A stretch of DNA of 64,000 bases from Terriglobia bacterium (GTDB taxonomy: Bacteria; Acidobacteriota; Terriglobia; Acidiferrales; UBA7541), in NCBI GenBank assembly GCA_020073705.1, contig JAIQES010000020.1, forward strand, positions 23,049-87,048, in the 5' to 3' direction. Under the pieces are notes generated by a model. It worked only from the letters and a program-made list of their open reading frames with translations. It was not told the DNA's origin and made no database searches. The translations under genes were made by a program, and so were the position numbers. Each line of letters opens with the position of its first letter. The first letter of the stretch is position 1. Below are positions 33,276 to 43,786 of the stretch, piece by piece.

Positions 33276-33941
33276 TTACTGCAGAATCCAATCGCCTGCT
33301 TTCTGTACGAATCGGAACGAATACCGTGGGTAAGGCGTGTCGCACCCCTCGGACCTGACTACACGTGCCTTGCCAACGAATTTCGTCCCTCCACTAACCA
33401 GATACACCTCGACCACGGCATCCTTCTTCAGTAGGGCCGTGCAACCACACAGGAACCCGCTTTGACTGACGTTCTCCGTAGCGCTCATTTCCTCGAATGG
33501 TTTTTCGTTGATATCGATTCCTCGTAGCTTCAGCATGACTCGCAAGCGAACGCGCACTTCACTTCTCCGCTCGGGTAGAACCGCGTGCAGCACGTTTGCC
33601 AGGCCGGCTCGCAGCGCTTCAAAGTCGATCGGTTTCTCGAAGTACGCCTTGGCGCCGAGTTCCTTGCAGAGTGATTTCGTTGTTGCACCAGCTTCCCCAC
33701 TCACGATGATGAGAGGAATCAACTGCGTGGAAGCCAAGGAGCTGAATGTCCGGCAGAGCTCGAAACCTGAATACTTCGGCATTCTCAGGTCGAGCAAGAT
33801 GGCGTTGGGTTTGTCTTGCATGGCCATGGCAAGGGCCTGTTCCGGGTCTCCCGTATCGATGATTTCGTAGCGGTCTGCGAGATTTATTCGCAGGAGACGC
33901 CGCATGGCCTCCTCATCATCGACGATCAGTAATTTCTTCAT
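33276..33941 (-). CDS. Response regulator with receiver and PilZ-like domains
   Basis: 221 residues. The receiver (1-120) begins MKKLLIVDDEEAMRRLLRI, has the phospho-acceptor in AILLDLRMPKYSG and Lys in FEKPIDF. The C-terminal part (about 125-221) looks like a PilZ domain: ERRSEVRVRLRVMLKLRG (RxxxR), then ATENVSQSGFLCGC (a variant of the N/D-x-S-x-x-G motif). PilZ domains bind cyclic di-GMP, so the protein may join phosphorelay and c-di-GMP signals. It follows the hybrid kinase by 14 bp and is probably its partner. Confidence 0.8.
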   Translation of the reverse strand: MKKLLIVDDEEAMRRLLRINLADRYEIIDTGDPEQALAMAMQDKPNAILLDLRMPKYSGFELCRTFSSLASTQLIPLIIVSGEAGATTKSLCKELGAKAYFEKPIDFEALRAGLANVLHAVLPERRSEVRVRLRVMLKLRGIDINEKPFEEMSATENVSQSGFLCGCTALLKKDAVVEVYLVSGGTKFVGKARVVRSEGCDTPYPRYSFRFVQKAGDWILQ

Positions 33942-33955
33942 GGTGCGATTGTCTC

Positions 33956-36226
33956 TTACCTCCTCGATTTGACGTCAGGCGTGGTGACCACCGGGGCATC
34001 CGTGCCCGCCGCACTGTTTGTATTCTCCGTCTCTTTATTTGCATCCAATAGCTCCCGGACTTTGCGCATCAGCCCTTCCTCTGTGATAGGTTTGTGGAGT
34101 AAATGGATGCCCTCCTCGAGGACCCCATGACCGGCGATAAAACTGTCCGTGTAGCCGGACATGTAAAGCACCTTCATCGCGGGATGTCGGGGAGCGAGTC
34201 GTTCCGCCAGTACGCGCCCGTTAATTCCCGGCATCACCACGTCTGTGAGTAGCAGATGAATGGGGCCAGGGTTCTGCGTGGCCACATGCACGGCTTCAGT
34301 CCCGTCAGCAGCCGTCAGAACCTGGTACCCATTGTCTCTCAGAAACATATGCACTAGTTTGCGCAGAGGTTCTGCGTCTTCGACCAACAAGATGGTCTCG
34401 CTTCCGCGTACGGTCAGCGGCATCTGGTTAATTTCGCGTTGAGTTGTAACGGGCAGTTCGATACGCGGCAAATAGATCTTGAATAACGCTCCCTTTCCTT
34501 TCTCAGATTCAACGGTGATGTAGCCACTGCTTTGTTTCACCACGCCATAAACTGTGGCGAGACCCAGTCCCGTTCCTTTGTCTCGTCCCTTGGTGGTGAA
34601 AAACGGTTCGAAAATTTGTGCCTGGATTTCCGGGTCTATCCCCGTGCCCGTATCCGTGACGGCCAGCATTACGTACAGGCCTGGGACCGAACCCTGATGT
34701 TCCCTCACAAAAGCCGCATCTAGTTCCACGTTCGCTGTCTGAATTGTCAATGTGCCCCCAACCGGCATTGCATCCCGCGCGTTGACAGCAAGATTCATCA
34801 CGACCTGTTCGAGTTGTCCGGGGTCCGCTTTGACCTGGCCGATAGCCGGGTCAAGGACCAAATTCAGCTGGATGTCTTCTCCGATCAGACGGGGCAGCAT
34901 CTTTTCCATTTCGGACACCAGCGTGTTCAGGTTCAAAATAGCCGGTTCCAGAACCTGTTGACGGCTGAAGGCCAACAGCTGCCGCGTTAACGACACAGCG
35001 CGCTGACTGGCCTGCTCAATTTCCTCAGCGTACTCATACGAAGGATTTCCGGGGACGAGATTTCGTTTCATCACCTGGATGTAACCAAGGATGACTCCGA
35101 GGAGATTGTTGAAGTCGTGGGCGATTCCTCCGGACAACCGGCCAACCGCTTCCATCCTCTGCGCCATGCGGAGCTGTCGCTCCAGCACTCGCCGCTCCGT
35201 CACGTCTTCAGCAAAGACCTCGATATGCACGCTGCTCTCGTCCTTTACAGGCCAGCCGCTGCACCGCACCGTAATGAAAGAGCCGTCTTTCCGTTTCCAT
35301 TCCATCTCTACGTCTTTGAAATGCTGGTCTCGTAGAAACAGTTCGTTTATTTTCTGGTGCTCGGCCGGATGACGGTAAATGCCGCTTGCGAGATTGACCG
35401 CCAACAATTCGTCCTGCGACTTATAACCCAGCATCTTTTCGAGGGCCGGATTGACCATGAGGAGCTTCCCGGTCAAATTCGCCTTGAAAATCCCGTACGG
35501 CGCATCTCCGACCACGGAGCGAAAGCTCGTTTCCGATTGCCGCAGCAACTCCACTGCGCGCTTCCGTTCTGTGACGTCGCGATTAACAATGACTATCTTT
35601 TCGGGGTCACCCTTGGAATCGCGGATCACGCTCGCTGTGGATTCCAGCACCCGCCACGTCCCGTCCTTGTGGCGGAAGCGATACTCCATTGGACGGCCCA
35701 CCCCCGTGCGCCGGGCTTCCTCAGACGCCTCTTTCACGCGTTCTCTGTCTTCGGGGTGGATCTGTTCGAAAGAAGATGAGCTTCTTAATTCCTCCGGTGA
35801 ATATCCAAGAACCTTCTCGTAGGAAAGACTGTTGTAAATGCGGTTGCCGTGTATGTCGACAACCGCAATCAAGTCGGCTGCATTTTCGCTGATGAGCCTG
35901 AATAGCTCTTCGCCCTGGACCAATTTGCGGCGAATCCTGTTGATCTGCAATTGCTGATAAAGGGTGTAAATATCGAATATTAGAATGAGTCCCAGCAGAC
36001 CCATCACGATTTGCGGCAGAACAAGAAAAGTAGATTGGTCGCTTTTGCGTCCTTCCAAACCGGGGAGTAGAAAGGAAGCGAGTCCAGCGGTCAGCAGCAG
36101 TGTGACTGATACCGCCGCAGACCACAGCCACCACTCGTGCCTCTCCATCTTGCGAATATTCATCGAGAGGGTCTCGGGTGACTGGATGTTCCCGACAGGC
36201 GTCCCCTCACCGATTGTGAGACTCAT
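33956..36226 (-). CDS. PAS-containing hybrid histidine kinase
   Basis: 756 residues. Two N-terminal transmembrane helices (about 35-55 and 75-100), then two PAS/PAC modules ([20 protein letters not shown] and [19 protein letters not shown], each ending in DVTER). The HisKA box is [18 protein letters not shown]; the ATPase has [17 protein letters not shown] and [11 protein letters not shown]-terminal receiver ([33 protein letters not shown]) makes it a hybrid kinase. The input signal is unknown. A start 21 codons downstream is possible. The REC-PilZ gene follows directly. Confidence 0.87.
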   Translation of the reverse strand: MSLTIGEGTPVGNIQSPETLSMNIRKMERHEWWLWSAAVSVTLLLTAGLASFLLPGLEGRKSDQSTFLVLPQIVMGLLGLILIFDIYTLYQQLQINRIRRKLVQGEELFRLISENAADLIAVVDIHGNRIYNSLSYEKVLGYSPEELRSSSSFEQIHPEDRERVKEASEEARRTGVGRPMEYRFRHKDGTWRVLESTASVIRDSKGDPEKIVIVNRDVTERKRAVELLRQSETSFRSVVGDAPYGIFKANLTGKLLMVNPALEKMLGYKSQDELLAVNLASGIYRHPAEHQKINELFLRDQHFKDVEMEWKRKDGSFITVRCSGWPVKDESSVHIEVFAEDVTERRVLERQLRMAQRMEAVGRLSGGIAHDFNNLLGVILGYIQVMKRNLVPGNPSYEYAEEIEQASQRAVSLTRQLLAFSRQQVLEPAILNLNTLVSEMEKMLPRLIGEDIQLNLVLDPAIGQVKADPGQLEQVVMNLAVNARDAMPVGGTLTIQTANVELDAAFVREHQGSVPGLYVMLAVTDTGTGIDPEIQAQIFEPFFTTKGRDKGTGLGLATVYGVVKQSSGYITVESEKGKGALFKIYLPRIELPVTTQREINQMPLTVRGSETILLVEDAEPLRKLVHMFLRDNGYQVLTAADGTEAVHVATQNPGPIHLLLTDVVMPGINGRVLAERLAPRHPAMKVLYMSGYTDSFIAGHGVLEEGIHLLHKPITEEGLMRKVRELLDANKETENTNSAAGTDAPVVTTPDVKSRR

Positions 36227-36823
36227 TGATGATCACCGATGAGAGTCTGCTTCTTGCTCCGCCATACGTTTTTACGCACACTGACCATAGCTGCCCTCCA
36301 TATGCACTGGGGAAATTCCAGGTGATTCCATCAATCTCGCTCCATTTCAATCTGCAGGAGGTTCGGTAAATTCGGCAGAACCGCCTGGATTTTCGAGGAA
36401 CATGCCAGCGGAGCCGGCACTGAAGTGGATCGCCGAAACGCAAGCCCGTTAGGTTGTCTCCAATTTCTTCTGCATGTCGAGTAGGTTGCGCAGCGAAAGA
36501 TGGATAGGGCCATGATGCTTCTTAGCAACCTTTGCAAGAGTTCAGCTAATCTAGTGTGTTCCAAAATAGCGGTGAGCGGCATGAAATTCCTGGTCTGTTT
36601 CTTACAGCGCATCACGCGAGGAGCGGCAGGCCTGATTCCAGGTTTCGGAATGTGTTTTCATTTACAACCGAGCATGAGACCGCCGTGGTGCCCTCATTCG
36701 TCCTGAAATAAAACGGCGCCCCCCGATGCGGGATAATTCTTGACCGTGGGCCGCTCTATTTTACGGCCTGAGCGATGGCAATCTGTTCTTGGACCTGCTT
36801 ACGGAAATCAAACGGCTTGGTAA

Positions 36824-37018
36824 TCATTTTGAACGATTCCTTCGGGCTGTCCGCAGCCGCACACAAGCCGCGTCGTTCAGCCACAACCTTCCTCGGGGCC
36901 GCTTCTTCTGCGGCATTTTAAGCTCCTCCCGCCGCCAGATACACGGCCCCCGATCCTCGCCTACCTGCCAATCCCACAATAGGGCCATGATCTTCCGGTA
37001 GCCGAAACGGCCATCTCG
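36824..37018 (-). pseudogene. IS3-family transposase (orfB) fragment
   Basis: The minus strand from 37018 reads RDGRFGYRKIMALLWDWQVG, then CIWRREELKMPQKKRPRGRL and WLNDAACVRLR before a TGA. This is the region just before the DDE domain of IS3 orfB proteins (usually RYGRFGYR...IWRREGLKVP...RGRLWLNDGSC), with a small internal deletion. Only about 65 codons survive. Confidence 0.75.
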
Positions 37019-37274
37019 CTGGTCCGTGAATTTTAGTCCCTGAAAATAGAAAAGCTCTTCATATGTTTGGTCAGAGTTCTTTTCGTTGCATTAACTTGCG
37101 GGTCCTCTCTCAGGGCCGACTCATCATCTTCTCTTTTCTAATCAATGATTTGCCCAGCATGGTGCATGTCTCCCAGAAGGCGATAATGAGACTGACCGCG
37201 GTGTTGTTTGGCACGACTCTTGCTGGCACTTCGGGAGTACTGTTCGCGACATGACTAGATGCGCACGTACGGTT

Positions 37275-37586
37275 ATGCGAAAACTCTTAATTAAGTTCCA
37301 CGTGCCGATCTTGATCTTTCTGATTTCCTCCTCTGTGGCCTGTGCAGAATTCTCTGAATTGGTCACCTTGTGCGACGACATTTCGAACGATTGCTGCGTC
37401 CAGATCTTTTCGCATCATCGGTCACAGGCCAGCGCTACCAGCCTCCACGAGGTGCTTCTATCGGCTCGAATGCAAGAAAGAGCAGTGTACGCTGAGACTG
37501 TTGTTTCCCCGCTGTTTCCTTTTCCTGACACAGGTCCACATACGTCGAACGACCTCCTTCATCGGTTGTGCATTCAGCTCACATAA
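37275..37586 (+). CDS. Hypothetical small secreted protein (weak)
   Basis: A 103-residue frame with a good signal-peptide-like start (MRKLLIKFHVPILIFLISSS then VACAEF) and several cysteines (LCDDISNDCCVQIF). No ribosome binding site, no family resemblance, and a surrounding of gene debris. May be real or chance. Confidence 0.25.
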   Translation: MRKLLIKFHVPILIFLISSSVACAEFSELVTLCDDISNDCCVQIFSHHRSQASATSLHEVLLSARMQERAVYAETVVSPLFPFPDTGPHTSNDLLHRLCIQLT

Positions 37587-37748
37587 TTTCAGCCCACCCC
37601 ACCCAATAGTCTGCGTTAGTTGCTAGGTGTCAATTACCGGAATCACTGAAGACCGGTGCTCGGACACTTGCAGATAGTGTATTCGGCGTTGTTTGAGATT
37701 CGACCCTTGCTGTTGGATGCAAGACACACTCGGAATGGAGAGGGCAAA

Positions 37749-38804
37749 ATGATGAGCCCTAATGTTACCCACGCGAGAGCGGTGCCCTTGGAGATGCGGC
37801 CTTTCGGCTGCACCGAAATGCAAGTCAGTGTGCTAGGGTTAGGCGCCGCCGAGATTGGCTTTGAAAATACGCCCGATCACACGGTCGACAGGATGGTGGG
37901 TCAGGCCCACGATACGGGGCTCAACGTCATTGACACTGCTGCGATGTACGGAGACAGTGAGGAAAAGATCGGCCGCGTCCTGCGCGGGAGACGCGACCGA
38001 TTCTTGCTTTTTACTAAGTGCGGACGACAATTGCAACCCAGGGCGAGTTTGTCTGGATTTCTGGCACGTGCAGATCGCACACTACGACATATGGTGGGTC
38101 TAAAGGATGGATTGGACTCGACCGACTGGCATCCGCGTGCACTGAAGCAGAATATCGAGACGAGTTTAATCCGGCTGAAGACCGACCGGATTGATCTTAT
38201 TCAACTCCACAGCTGTTCAGAAGAGACGCTACGCGAAGGCGATGTCCTCGAAGTACTGCAAAGGGCCCGTCAAAGTGGCAAGGTGCGCTACATTGGTTAC
38301 AGCGGAGACGGGCAGGCGGCCCTCTACGCGGTTCGGAGTGGCTTCTTTGATGCCTTGCAGATTTCGATTAATATTGCCGAACAGGAAGCGCTCGAATTGA
38401 TCGTGCCGCTGGCCCGCGAGAAAAACATGGGCATAATTGCAAAGCGGCCGATCGCCACAGGACTCTGGAAAAAGGCTCAAACGGAAGCCATAGATCAGCA
38501 TATCTGCTTGGAACGACTGCAGAAACTCCAATATGATTTCCTGAAAGGCCCGCAGGATTTTGAGACAGCCTTAAGATTTACAATAAGTGTTCCGGGCGTG
38601 AGCACGGCTATAGTAGGGACAACGGACATTGCACACTTTGGCGAAAACATCGAATTTGCCCGGGCAGGCAGCCTAGATCAGTGCCAATTTGACTCGATCC
38701 ATAACAGGTGGAAGCAAATCGCACAGCCGGAATGCGTTGGACAAGTGTCACTCTGTCCGAAACATGTAGAAGCTATTGCACAACCTTCCGTAAGACGATC
38801 ATGA
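37749..38804 (+). CDS. Aldo/keto reductase, C-terminus running into an IS5 relic
   Basis: About 351 residues from the ATG at 37749 (GGAGAGGG upstream). Typical AKR features: VSVLGLGAAEIGFENT, GLNVIDTAAMYGDSEEKIGRVL with catalytic Asp and Tyr, LFTKCGRQ with the Lys, and LIQLHSCS. The NADPH-binding end IVPLAREKNMGIIAKRPIA and the GTTDIAHFGENI segment are present. The final 20 or so residues (from about 38745) read through the end of an IS5 transposase fragment in antisense, so the original stop was probably lost and replaced. Substrate unknown. Confidence 0.82.
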   Translation: MMSPNVTHARAVPLEMRPFGCTEMQVSVLGLGAAEIGFENTPDHTVDRMVGQAHDTGLNVIDTAAMYGDSEEKIGRVLRGRRDRFLLFTKCGRQLQPRASLSGFLARADRTLRHMVGLKDGLDSTDWHPRALKQNIETSLIRLKTDRIDLIQLHSCSEETLREGDVLEVLQRARQSGKVRYIGYSGDGQAALYAVRSGFFDALQISINIAEQEALELIVPLAREKNMGIIAKRPIATGLWKKAQTEAIDQHICLERLQKLQYDFLKGPQDFETALRFTISVPGVSTAIVGTTDIAHFGENIEFARAGSLDQCQFDSIHNRWKQIAQPECVGQVSLCPKHVEAIAQPSVRRS

Positions 38805-38967
38805 AGCAGGCAATATGAAAGAACGCCCCGTAGATTCGGAGCGAGCGGTCGTAGCGGACGACTAAACGCCGGAAGTTGCCGAGCCAGCCGATCGTGCGTT
38901 CGATGACCCTGCGTTTTCGGTACCGGCGCAGCGCTCGGCCATCCTGTGAGTTCGTAAACGGCCGCAC
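38773..38967 (-). pseudogene. IS5-family transposase, C-terminal fragment
   Basis: The minus-strand frame reads ALRRYRKRRVIERTIGWLGN, then FRRLVVRYDRSLRIYGAFFH and IACFMIVLRKVVQ before a stop. The R(R/W)xxER(T/F)xxWL block and the RLV.RY continuation are the C-terminus of IS5/IS427-type transposases, including the catalytic Glu. The rest of the element is gone. Confidence 0.8.
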
Positions 38968-39030
38968 GCGAATGTGCTAACTCCTGGTTAACCTCCGTGG
39001 ACAATTCGCTGGCTGGCAGCGATAACGGCG

Positions 39031-40179
39031 CTAGTAGCTCAGGATGTCTATCGCGATGAGGGTAATGTCGTCTAATTGGGCTGTGCCGGGAGCTTGTTCC
39101 GCCCACCGCCACAATTGGCTAAGCAAAGTCTCGAGAAGGTGTTCTGCGCTAAGAGTGTGATTGGCTTCGATGAATTGTCTGAGACGGTCTCCCCCGAAAT
39201 CTTCCCCTGCAGGGCTCCTGAATTCCACGATGCCATCGGTATAGAGGAACAACCGGTCTCCGGCCTCGAGGGGTACTTGAATGGAAGAAAACGTGGCTTC
39301 AGCGAATGGACCGAGAAGCAATCCGTTTTCCGCTAATTCGCGAGCCATTCCCTCTCGTTTACGCCACAAGAGCACGGGGGGATGCCCCGCGCCGGCGTGG
39401 CTCACAACGTTCTTTTCCAGATCCACAAAGATGTAGGCGACAGTGACAAAATGAGGCCGGAACTTTCCGCACAACGACTGATTCAATCCAGCCAGGACCC
39501 GCGCGGGATCGAAAGCGTGCGGGGATTGAGCGAAGAGTGCAACCTTTAGCATCGAGGCGATAAGAGCCGCGGGCAGGCCGTGTCCTGAAACATCGGCAAT
39601 CAAAATCCCGAGATGTTTCTCGTCGACGGAAATGAAGTCATAGAAATCGCCCCCCACCGCGCTCATGGGAATATAGCGAGTCGCAATGTTGAGGCCCGCG
39701 ATCTTGGGAGTGCCGCTGGGCAGGATGGAAAGCTGAATCTCGCGCGCCATTTCCAGTTCGTTGTTGATAGCCATGAGTTGGCGGGACAGCTCTTCCCGGG
39801 CTTCGCGAAGCATGATATGGGTTCTAACCCTGGCATTCACAACGGCAACAGAAAACGGCTTGTGAATGTAATCGACAGCACCGACTTCAAAGCCTTGCGT
39901 TTCGTCCTTGTCTTTGATCTGTCCTGTCAGGAAAATCACCGGGATGTCGCGTGTTTGGAGATTCGCTTTTAAACTCCGGCAGACATCATAGCCGTTCATC
40001 TTGGGCATCATAACGTCCAACAGAATCAGGTCGGGCATTGGCGCAGACTGAGCCAGTCTCAATGCCTCCACGCCGTTTGTCGCGGTGCGGATGCTGTAAT
40101 CATCTCTCAGTATGGAATTTGCCAACCGGAGGTTGACCGGCTCATCATCAACAACAAGTATCAGTTTCTTGTGTTCCAT
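39031..40179 (-). CDS. Receiver-PP2C (RsbU-type) serine phosphatase
   Basis: 382 residues. The receiver has LILVVDDEPVNLRLANSILR, phospho-acceptor in LILLDVMMPKMNG and HKPFS. A short linker helix (ELSRQLMAINNELEMAREIQ) leads to a SpoIIE/PP2C domain with LSILPSG, VGGDFYDF, GILIADVSGHGLPAAL, HAGAGHPP and LYTDGIVEF, which supply the metal-binding aspartates. These proteins typically dephosphorylate anti-anti-sigma factors in stress or partner-switching cascades; no such partner is in the window. Confidence 0.87.
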   Translation of the reverse strand: MEHKKLILVVDDEPVNLRLANSILRDDYSIRTATNGVEALRLAQSAPMPDLILLDVMMPKMNGYDVCRSLKANLQTRDIPVIFLTGQIKDKDETQGFEVGAVDYIHKPFSVAVVNARVRTHIMLREAREELSRQLMAINNELEMAREIQLSILPSGTPKIAGLNIATRYIPMSAVGGDFYDFISVDEKHLGILIADVSGHGLPAALIASMLKVALFAQSPHAFDPARVLAGLNQSLCGKFRPHFVTVAYIFVDLEKNVVSHAGAGHPPVLLWRKREGMARELAENGLLLGPFAEATFSSIQVPLEAGDRLFLYTDGIVEFRSPAGEDFGGDRLRQFIEANHTLSAEHLLETLLSQLWRWAEQAPGTAQLDDITLIAIDILSY

Positions 40180-40544
40180 CGTGCTTATTGTTCGCCAACC
40201 CCATTCAGCCGGAATTTGCGATTTGGACCTCTAGTTCGCACATAGTATGCTTCTCCTGCCCTGGACACAACGAATTTGCCACCAGAGCTGGCCCCAAATT
40301 TTCACCCCCTGCGATGCGTGAGAAACCTCTCAGCGAGCCCGTAGGCGAACGCAAAATAATCAGTAGCCGCTATCTAAGCCAGCGGCCACGCAGGACAGTA
40401 TGGCTATCCCGAACCATCTCTTGAGCTTCACAAGTTGCCTCCTTGACAGACGTGCGGCGGCGGTGTTTACTGCGACCTTAACACGCGCATTTCTAAAACT
40501 GGTCAGGCTCATCACTCACTTAAAGATCGGAGAGTACCTGCGCT
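40180..40544. other. Intergenic region before the PEGA gene
   Basis: 365 bp with no gene seen. Contains the fifth dispersed repeat copy (40209-40232), close to the divergent start of the phosphatase gene. Confidence 0.4.
40209..40232 (-). repeat. Short dispersed repeat, copy 5
   Basis: The reverse complement reads AGAGGTCC then AAATCGCAAATTCCGG, matching the pattern of copies 2 and 4. Confidence 0.45.
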
Positions 40545-41405
40545 ATGAACACCTTCATTCAGGGCCTGCTTTGCATTCTACTGTTTTACCAGTCGGCCAC
40601 AGTTTCGATGGCTTCGCCTCAGCAAGAAGCCGCGAGGAAGCAAGAACAAGGTTCGACAACTCCGAACTCACAAAGCACTCTCGCAGACGGGACCCCGGTT
40701 ATATTGCGGATCTCACAAACGGTTTCGTCAGCAGATGCTCACGTGAATGATCGTGTGGAATTCGAGGTTGTTGAAGAAGTCCGGGTTGCGGATACATTGA
40801 TAATTCCCGGAGGCGGGATCGCATGGGGAACGGTGACGGAAGCTCAGCCAATACGGCGGATGGGACGAGGAGGAACACTCGAAATCGTGATGGACTCGGT
40901 CAGACTCGCTGACGGGGAGAAGGCCGCTCTACGCGCCACCAAGAAGGCCCAAGGCGCCGGCTACGCCGGGGCAATGCCCCCAGGGATCGTTGTGACCGGC
41001 CTGATACTTTGGCCCCCAGCTCCATTTGTTCTGTTGATGCACGACAAGGACATTACGATTCCAAAGGGAACCGAAGTTATTACTTTTATTAACGGCAATT
41101 TCGCGCTAGATATGGCGAAGTTCAAGCCAGCCGCACCAGCGCAGGTAGCCGCTGAAACTCAGTCCAGCGCTAATTTCGATGTCGCTGTTACGTCTACTCC
41201 GGCAGGAGCCGACATCGAGCTAGATGGGGCATTCGTTGGGAGTACGCCGTCCACGATTAACGTTGCTGCGGGAGACCACACGATCACGCTCAAGAAATCG
41301 GGGTTCACGCCTTGGGAAAGAAAAATCAAAATTTCTGGCGGTAAGATCCAAATTTCTGCCGATTTGCAAGCGAGCGAGGGAACAACCACGCAACCTGCTC
41401 AATGA
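40545..41405 (+). CDS. Exported PEGA-domain protein
   Basis: 286 residues with a signal peptide (FIQGLLCILLFYQSATVSMA). The middle (about 45-190) forms a beta-rich domain (DGTPVILRISQTVSSADAHV, then TLIIPGGGIAWGTVTEAQP). The C-terminal part (about 205-275) is a PEGA domain: VAVTSTPAGADIELDGAFVG then AAGDHTITLKKSGFTPWER. PEGA domains are surface or envelope modules of unknown ligand. GGAGAG lies upstream. It stands alone. Confidence 0.75.
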   Translation: MNTFIQGLLCILLFYQSATVSMASPQQEAARKQEQGSTTPNSQSTLADGTPVILRISQTVSSADAHVNDRVEFEVVEEVRVADTLIIPGGGIAWGTVTEAQPIRRMGRGGTLEIVMDSVRLADGEKAALRATKKAQGAGYAGAMPPGIVVTGLILWPPAPFVLLMHDKDITIPKGTEVITFINGNFALDMAKFKPAAPAQVAAETQSSANFDVAVTSTPAGADIELDGAFVGSTPSTINVAAGDHTITLKKSGFTPWERKIKISGGKIQISADLQASEGTTTQPAQ

Positions 41406-41831
41406 CGACATTCGATGCACGCGGCAAAAGTCAGAACCTCAGAGAGCAACTATGCAACAAGACGACAAGACCGGAGAAGTGACCCCCTCAATTACGAAAA
41501 CAAAGATTAATCTTCGCCGCCCTAACTAGCACTTCTGGTCAGAGCTTCGATTTGCCTTTGAATGTCCGCACGAAGCGATAGCTCGGGAAATAGACTCGCA
41601 AGCGCCCATTTCCTGAGCGCCAGATAGCGATACCGCGAACGAGAGTGCTGCCGATTCGGACATGAGGGCCGCGAAGTTTGTGAGATGGGCTTTCCGTGCT
41701 TTGTCTGGAACAGCAGGCCAGGCTGCGGTTGCTGCCTGGCGTTGACCCGGGAATGAACATTAGCGTAGGCTGTTCCCAATGTTGCACTCATCCATAACGC
41801 ATACGCGCGCTTGTGAACGGAGGCAAAAGAA
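41406..41831. other. Intergenic region before the ThDP enzyme gene
   Basis: About 425 bp. The minus strand 41539-41787 contains a protein-like piece (STLVRGIAIWRSGNGRLRVY then FPSYRF), perhaps a small gene or a relic, but no start is convincing. No clear promoter was picked out. Confidence 0.3.
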
Positions 41832-43757
41832 ATGGCGAAATCCACGCGGGCGAATTCTAACAAACTGTCGGGTGACCGTCGCAATTTCTTGAAGGGAGCC
41901 GTTGCTGGTACGGCAGCTCTGCTGGCACCAGCGGAGATGGCCCAGGCTGCTGCCGCTGGGGTTGTAGCGGCGGATGCCGATTCCAATGGGTCCTTGGCTG
42001 TCGAAGTGCAGACCATGGATCGCTCCGGGTCCGACTTCATGATTGACGTCATCAGATCCCTGGGTATCGAGTACGTATGTGCCAACCCGGCCAATACCTT
42101 CCGCGCGTTCCACGAATCGTTGATCAACTACGGTGGCAACAAGAATCCCGAATTAATCACCTGCATGCATGAAGAGCATTCGGCTGCCATGTGCAACGGC
42201 TACTTTAAGATTGAAGGCAAGCCGGCGGCCATGATTTGCCACGGCACGGTCGGGCTGCAGCACGCCGCCATGGCGATCTACAACTCCTACGGTGACAGAG
42301 CGCCAATGTTGATCATGGACGCGAACAAAACGGCCCCCGAGTCCCGGAATAACGGTTCAGACTGGGAACACGCCGCCTCGGACCCCGCAGCGCTAGTCCG
42401 GGAGATGACGAAGTGGGACGACAACCCATCGACCCTCCAGCTCTTTGCCGAGTCCGCAGTGCGCGCTTACAGGATCTCGATGACTCCTCCGACGATGCCG
42501 GTCTGTCTAGTGACCGACTGGGCTCTTCAGGAGAAGCCAATTCGAGAGAGTAACTTAACCATCCCGAAGCTAAACCTGCCCGCGCCCCCGGTGGGCGACT
42601 CAGGCGCAGTCGCAGAAGTAGCCCGACTCCTGGTCCAGGCCGAGAATCCTGTGATCGTTGCTGACCGTGCCGCTCGATCGCAGGCCGGCATGGACCTTCT
42701 CGTCGAGCTTGCCGAACTGCTCCAGGCGCCGGTCATTGACAGAGGCGGACGGTTGAATTTTCCAACCCAGCACCCTCTCAACCATACCTACCGCGCCCGC
42801 CCGCTGATTTCTAATGCGGACGTTGTCTTGGGTCTTGAGGTAAAGGACTTCAATGATGTTGTCATGTCCACCAAAGACCGTATTGGCGACCCCATTTTTA
42901 CGCGGGCAACGAAGCCCGGTGCGAAGCTAATCACCATCAACTCCGATGACCTCTTCACGAAGTCCGTTATGCAGACTTTCCACCGATACACGGATGTGGA
43001 TGTTCCCATTGCGGCAGACGCGCATGCGACTCTGCCCTCACTGCTTGAGGCCGTGAAGCGCTTGGTCACGACCGACCGCAAAACGGCCTATCGGGCTCGG
43101 GGCGCGAAGCTCGCCTCGGCGCGCCAGCAGTGGCTCGATCAGACGCGCGACCTCGCGGCGAATGGTTGGGACGATTCCCCGATCAGCACTGCCCGCCTGT
43201 GCGCTGAATTGGGAGCAGCGCTCAAGGGCGAGGACTGGTCATTAGTGTCGACAGTTATACATGAGAATTATTGGCCCCTAAAGCTGTGGACCTTTGACAA
43301 GCACTATCAGTACATTGGCGGCCCTGGCGCCGGAGGTATAGGTTATGGCGCACCGGCCGCTGTTGGGGGCGCGCTCGCCAACAAGAAGTATGGCCGACTG
43401 TCGGTCAACATACAGTGCGATGGCGACCTGATGTATTGCCCGGGCGTATTGTGGACTGCGGCGCACCACCGCATCCCACTCCTGACGGTCATGCATAACA
43501 ACCGTGCCTACCATCAGGAAGTGATGGAAGTGCAGCGCATGTGTAATCGGAAAAATCGCGGTGTTGACCGGGCCAAGATAGGGACCGCGATCGAAGATCC
43601 CAACATCGACTATGCGAAACTCGCAGCGGGCATGGGGATGTATTCCGCGGGTCCGTTTACGGATCCCAATGAGGTTGGCCCGGCTATCAAACGAGCAATC
43701 GCTGTCGTCAAGCATGGTGATCCGGCGCTGGTCGATCTTGTTGTTCAGGGACGCTAG
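41832..43757 (+). CDS. Tat-exported thiamine-diphosphate-dependent enzyme (acetolactate synthase/decarboxylase fold)
   Basis: 641 residues. The ATG at 41832 follows GGAGG with 8-bp spacing. The N-terminus has a complete twin-arginine signal, DRRNFLKGAVAGTAALLAPA, with Arg16-Arg17, which is very unusual for this normally cytoplasmic fold. The PYR domain has the activating Glu in CMHEEHSAAMCNGYF and GTVGLQHAAMAIYN; a central domain follows (NPVIVADRAARSQAGMDLL); the PP domain has the ThDP/Mg motif from CDGDLMYCPG (529) to HNN (555-557), and GGPGAGGIGYGAPAAVGGA. The substrate is probably a 2-oxo acid or related compound. A cytochrome c gene follows 29 bp later, so periplasmic oxidative decarboxylation linked to cytochrome c is an inference. 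Confidence 0.82.
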   Translation: MAKSTRANSNKLSGDRRNFLKGAVAGTAALLAPAEMAQAAAAGVVAADADSNGSLAVEVQTMDRSGSDFMIDVIRSLGIEYVCANPANTFRAFHESLINYGGNKNPELITCMHEEHSAAMCNGYFKIEGKPAAMICHGTVGLQHAAMAIYNSYGDRAPMLIMDANKTAPESRNNGSDWEHAASDPAALVREMTKWDDNPSTLQLFAESAVRAYRISMTPPTMPVCLVTDWALQEKPIRESNLTIPKLNLPAPPVGDSGAVAEVARLLVQAENPVIVADRAARSQAGMDLLVELAELLQAPVIDRGGRLNFPTQHPLNHTYRARPLISNADVVLGLEVKDFNDVVMSTKDRIGDPIFTRATKPGAKLITINSDDLFTKSVMQTFHRYTDVDVPIAADAHATLPSLLEAVKRLVTTDRKTAYRARGAKLASARQQWLDQTRDLAANGWDDSPISTARLCAELGAALKGEDWSLVSTVIHENYWPLKLWTFDKHYQYIGGPGAGGIGYGAPAAVGGALANKKYGRLSVNIQCDGDLMYCPGVLWTAAHHRIPLLTVMHNNRAYHQEVMEVQRMCNRKNRGVDRAKIGTAIEDPNIDYAKLAAGMGMYSAGPFTDPNEVGPAIKRAIAVVKHGDPALVDLVVQGR

Positions 43758-43786
43758 GGCGCACGGGGTAAGAAAGGGACCAGACA

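Larger units (their letters stand above)
36227..37748. other. Long stretch without intact genes, holding an IS3 relic
   Basis: About 1.5 kb. It contains an IS3 orfB fragment (36824-37018) and one weak secreted-protein candidate (37275-37586). Just downstream of the IS fragment a short minus-strand frame reads MITKPFDFRKQVQEQIAIAQ, like the C-terminus of a receiver domain, perhaps a relic. Otherwise nothing is supported. Confidence 0.4.
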
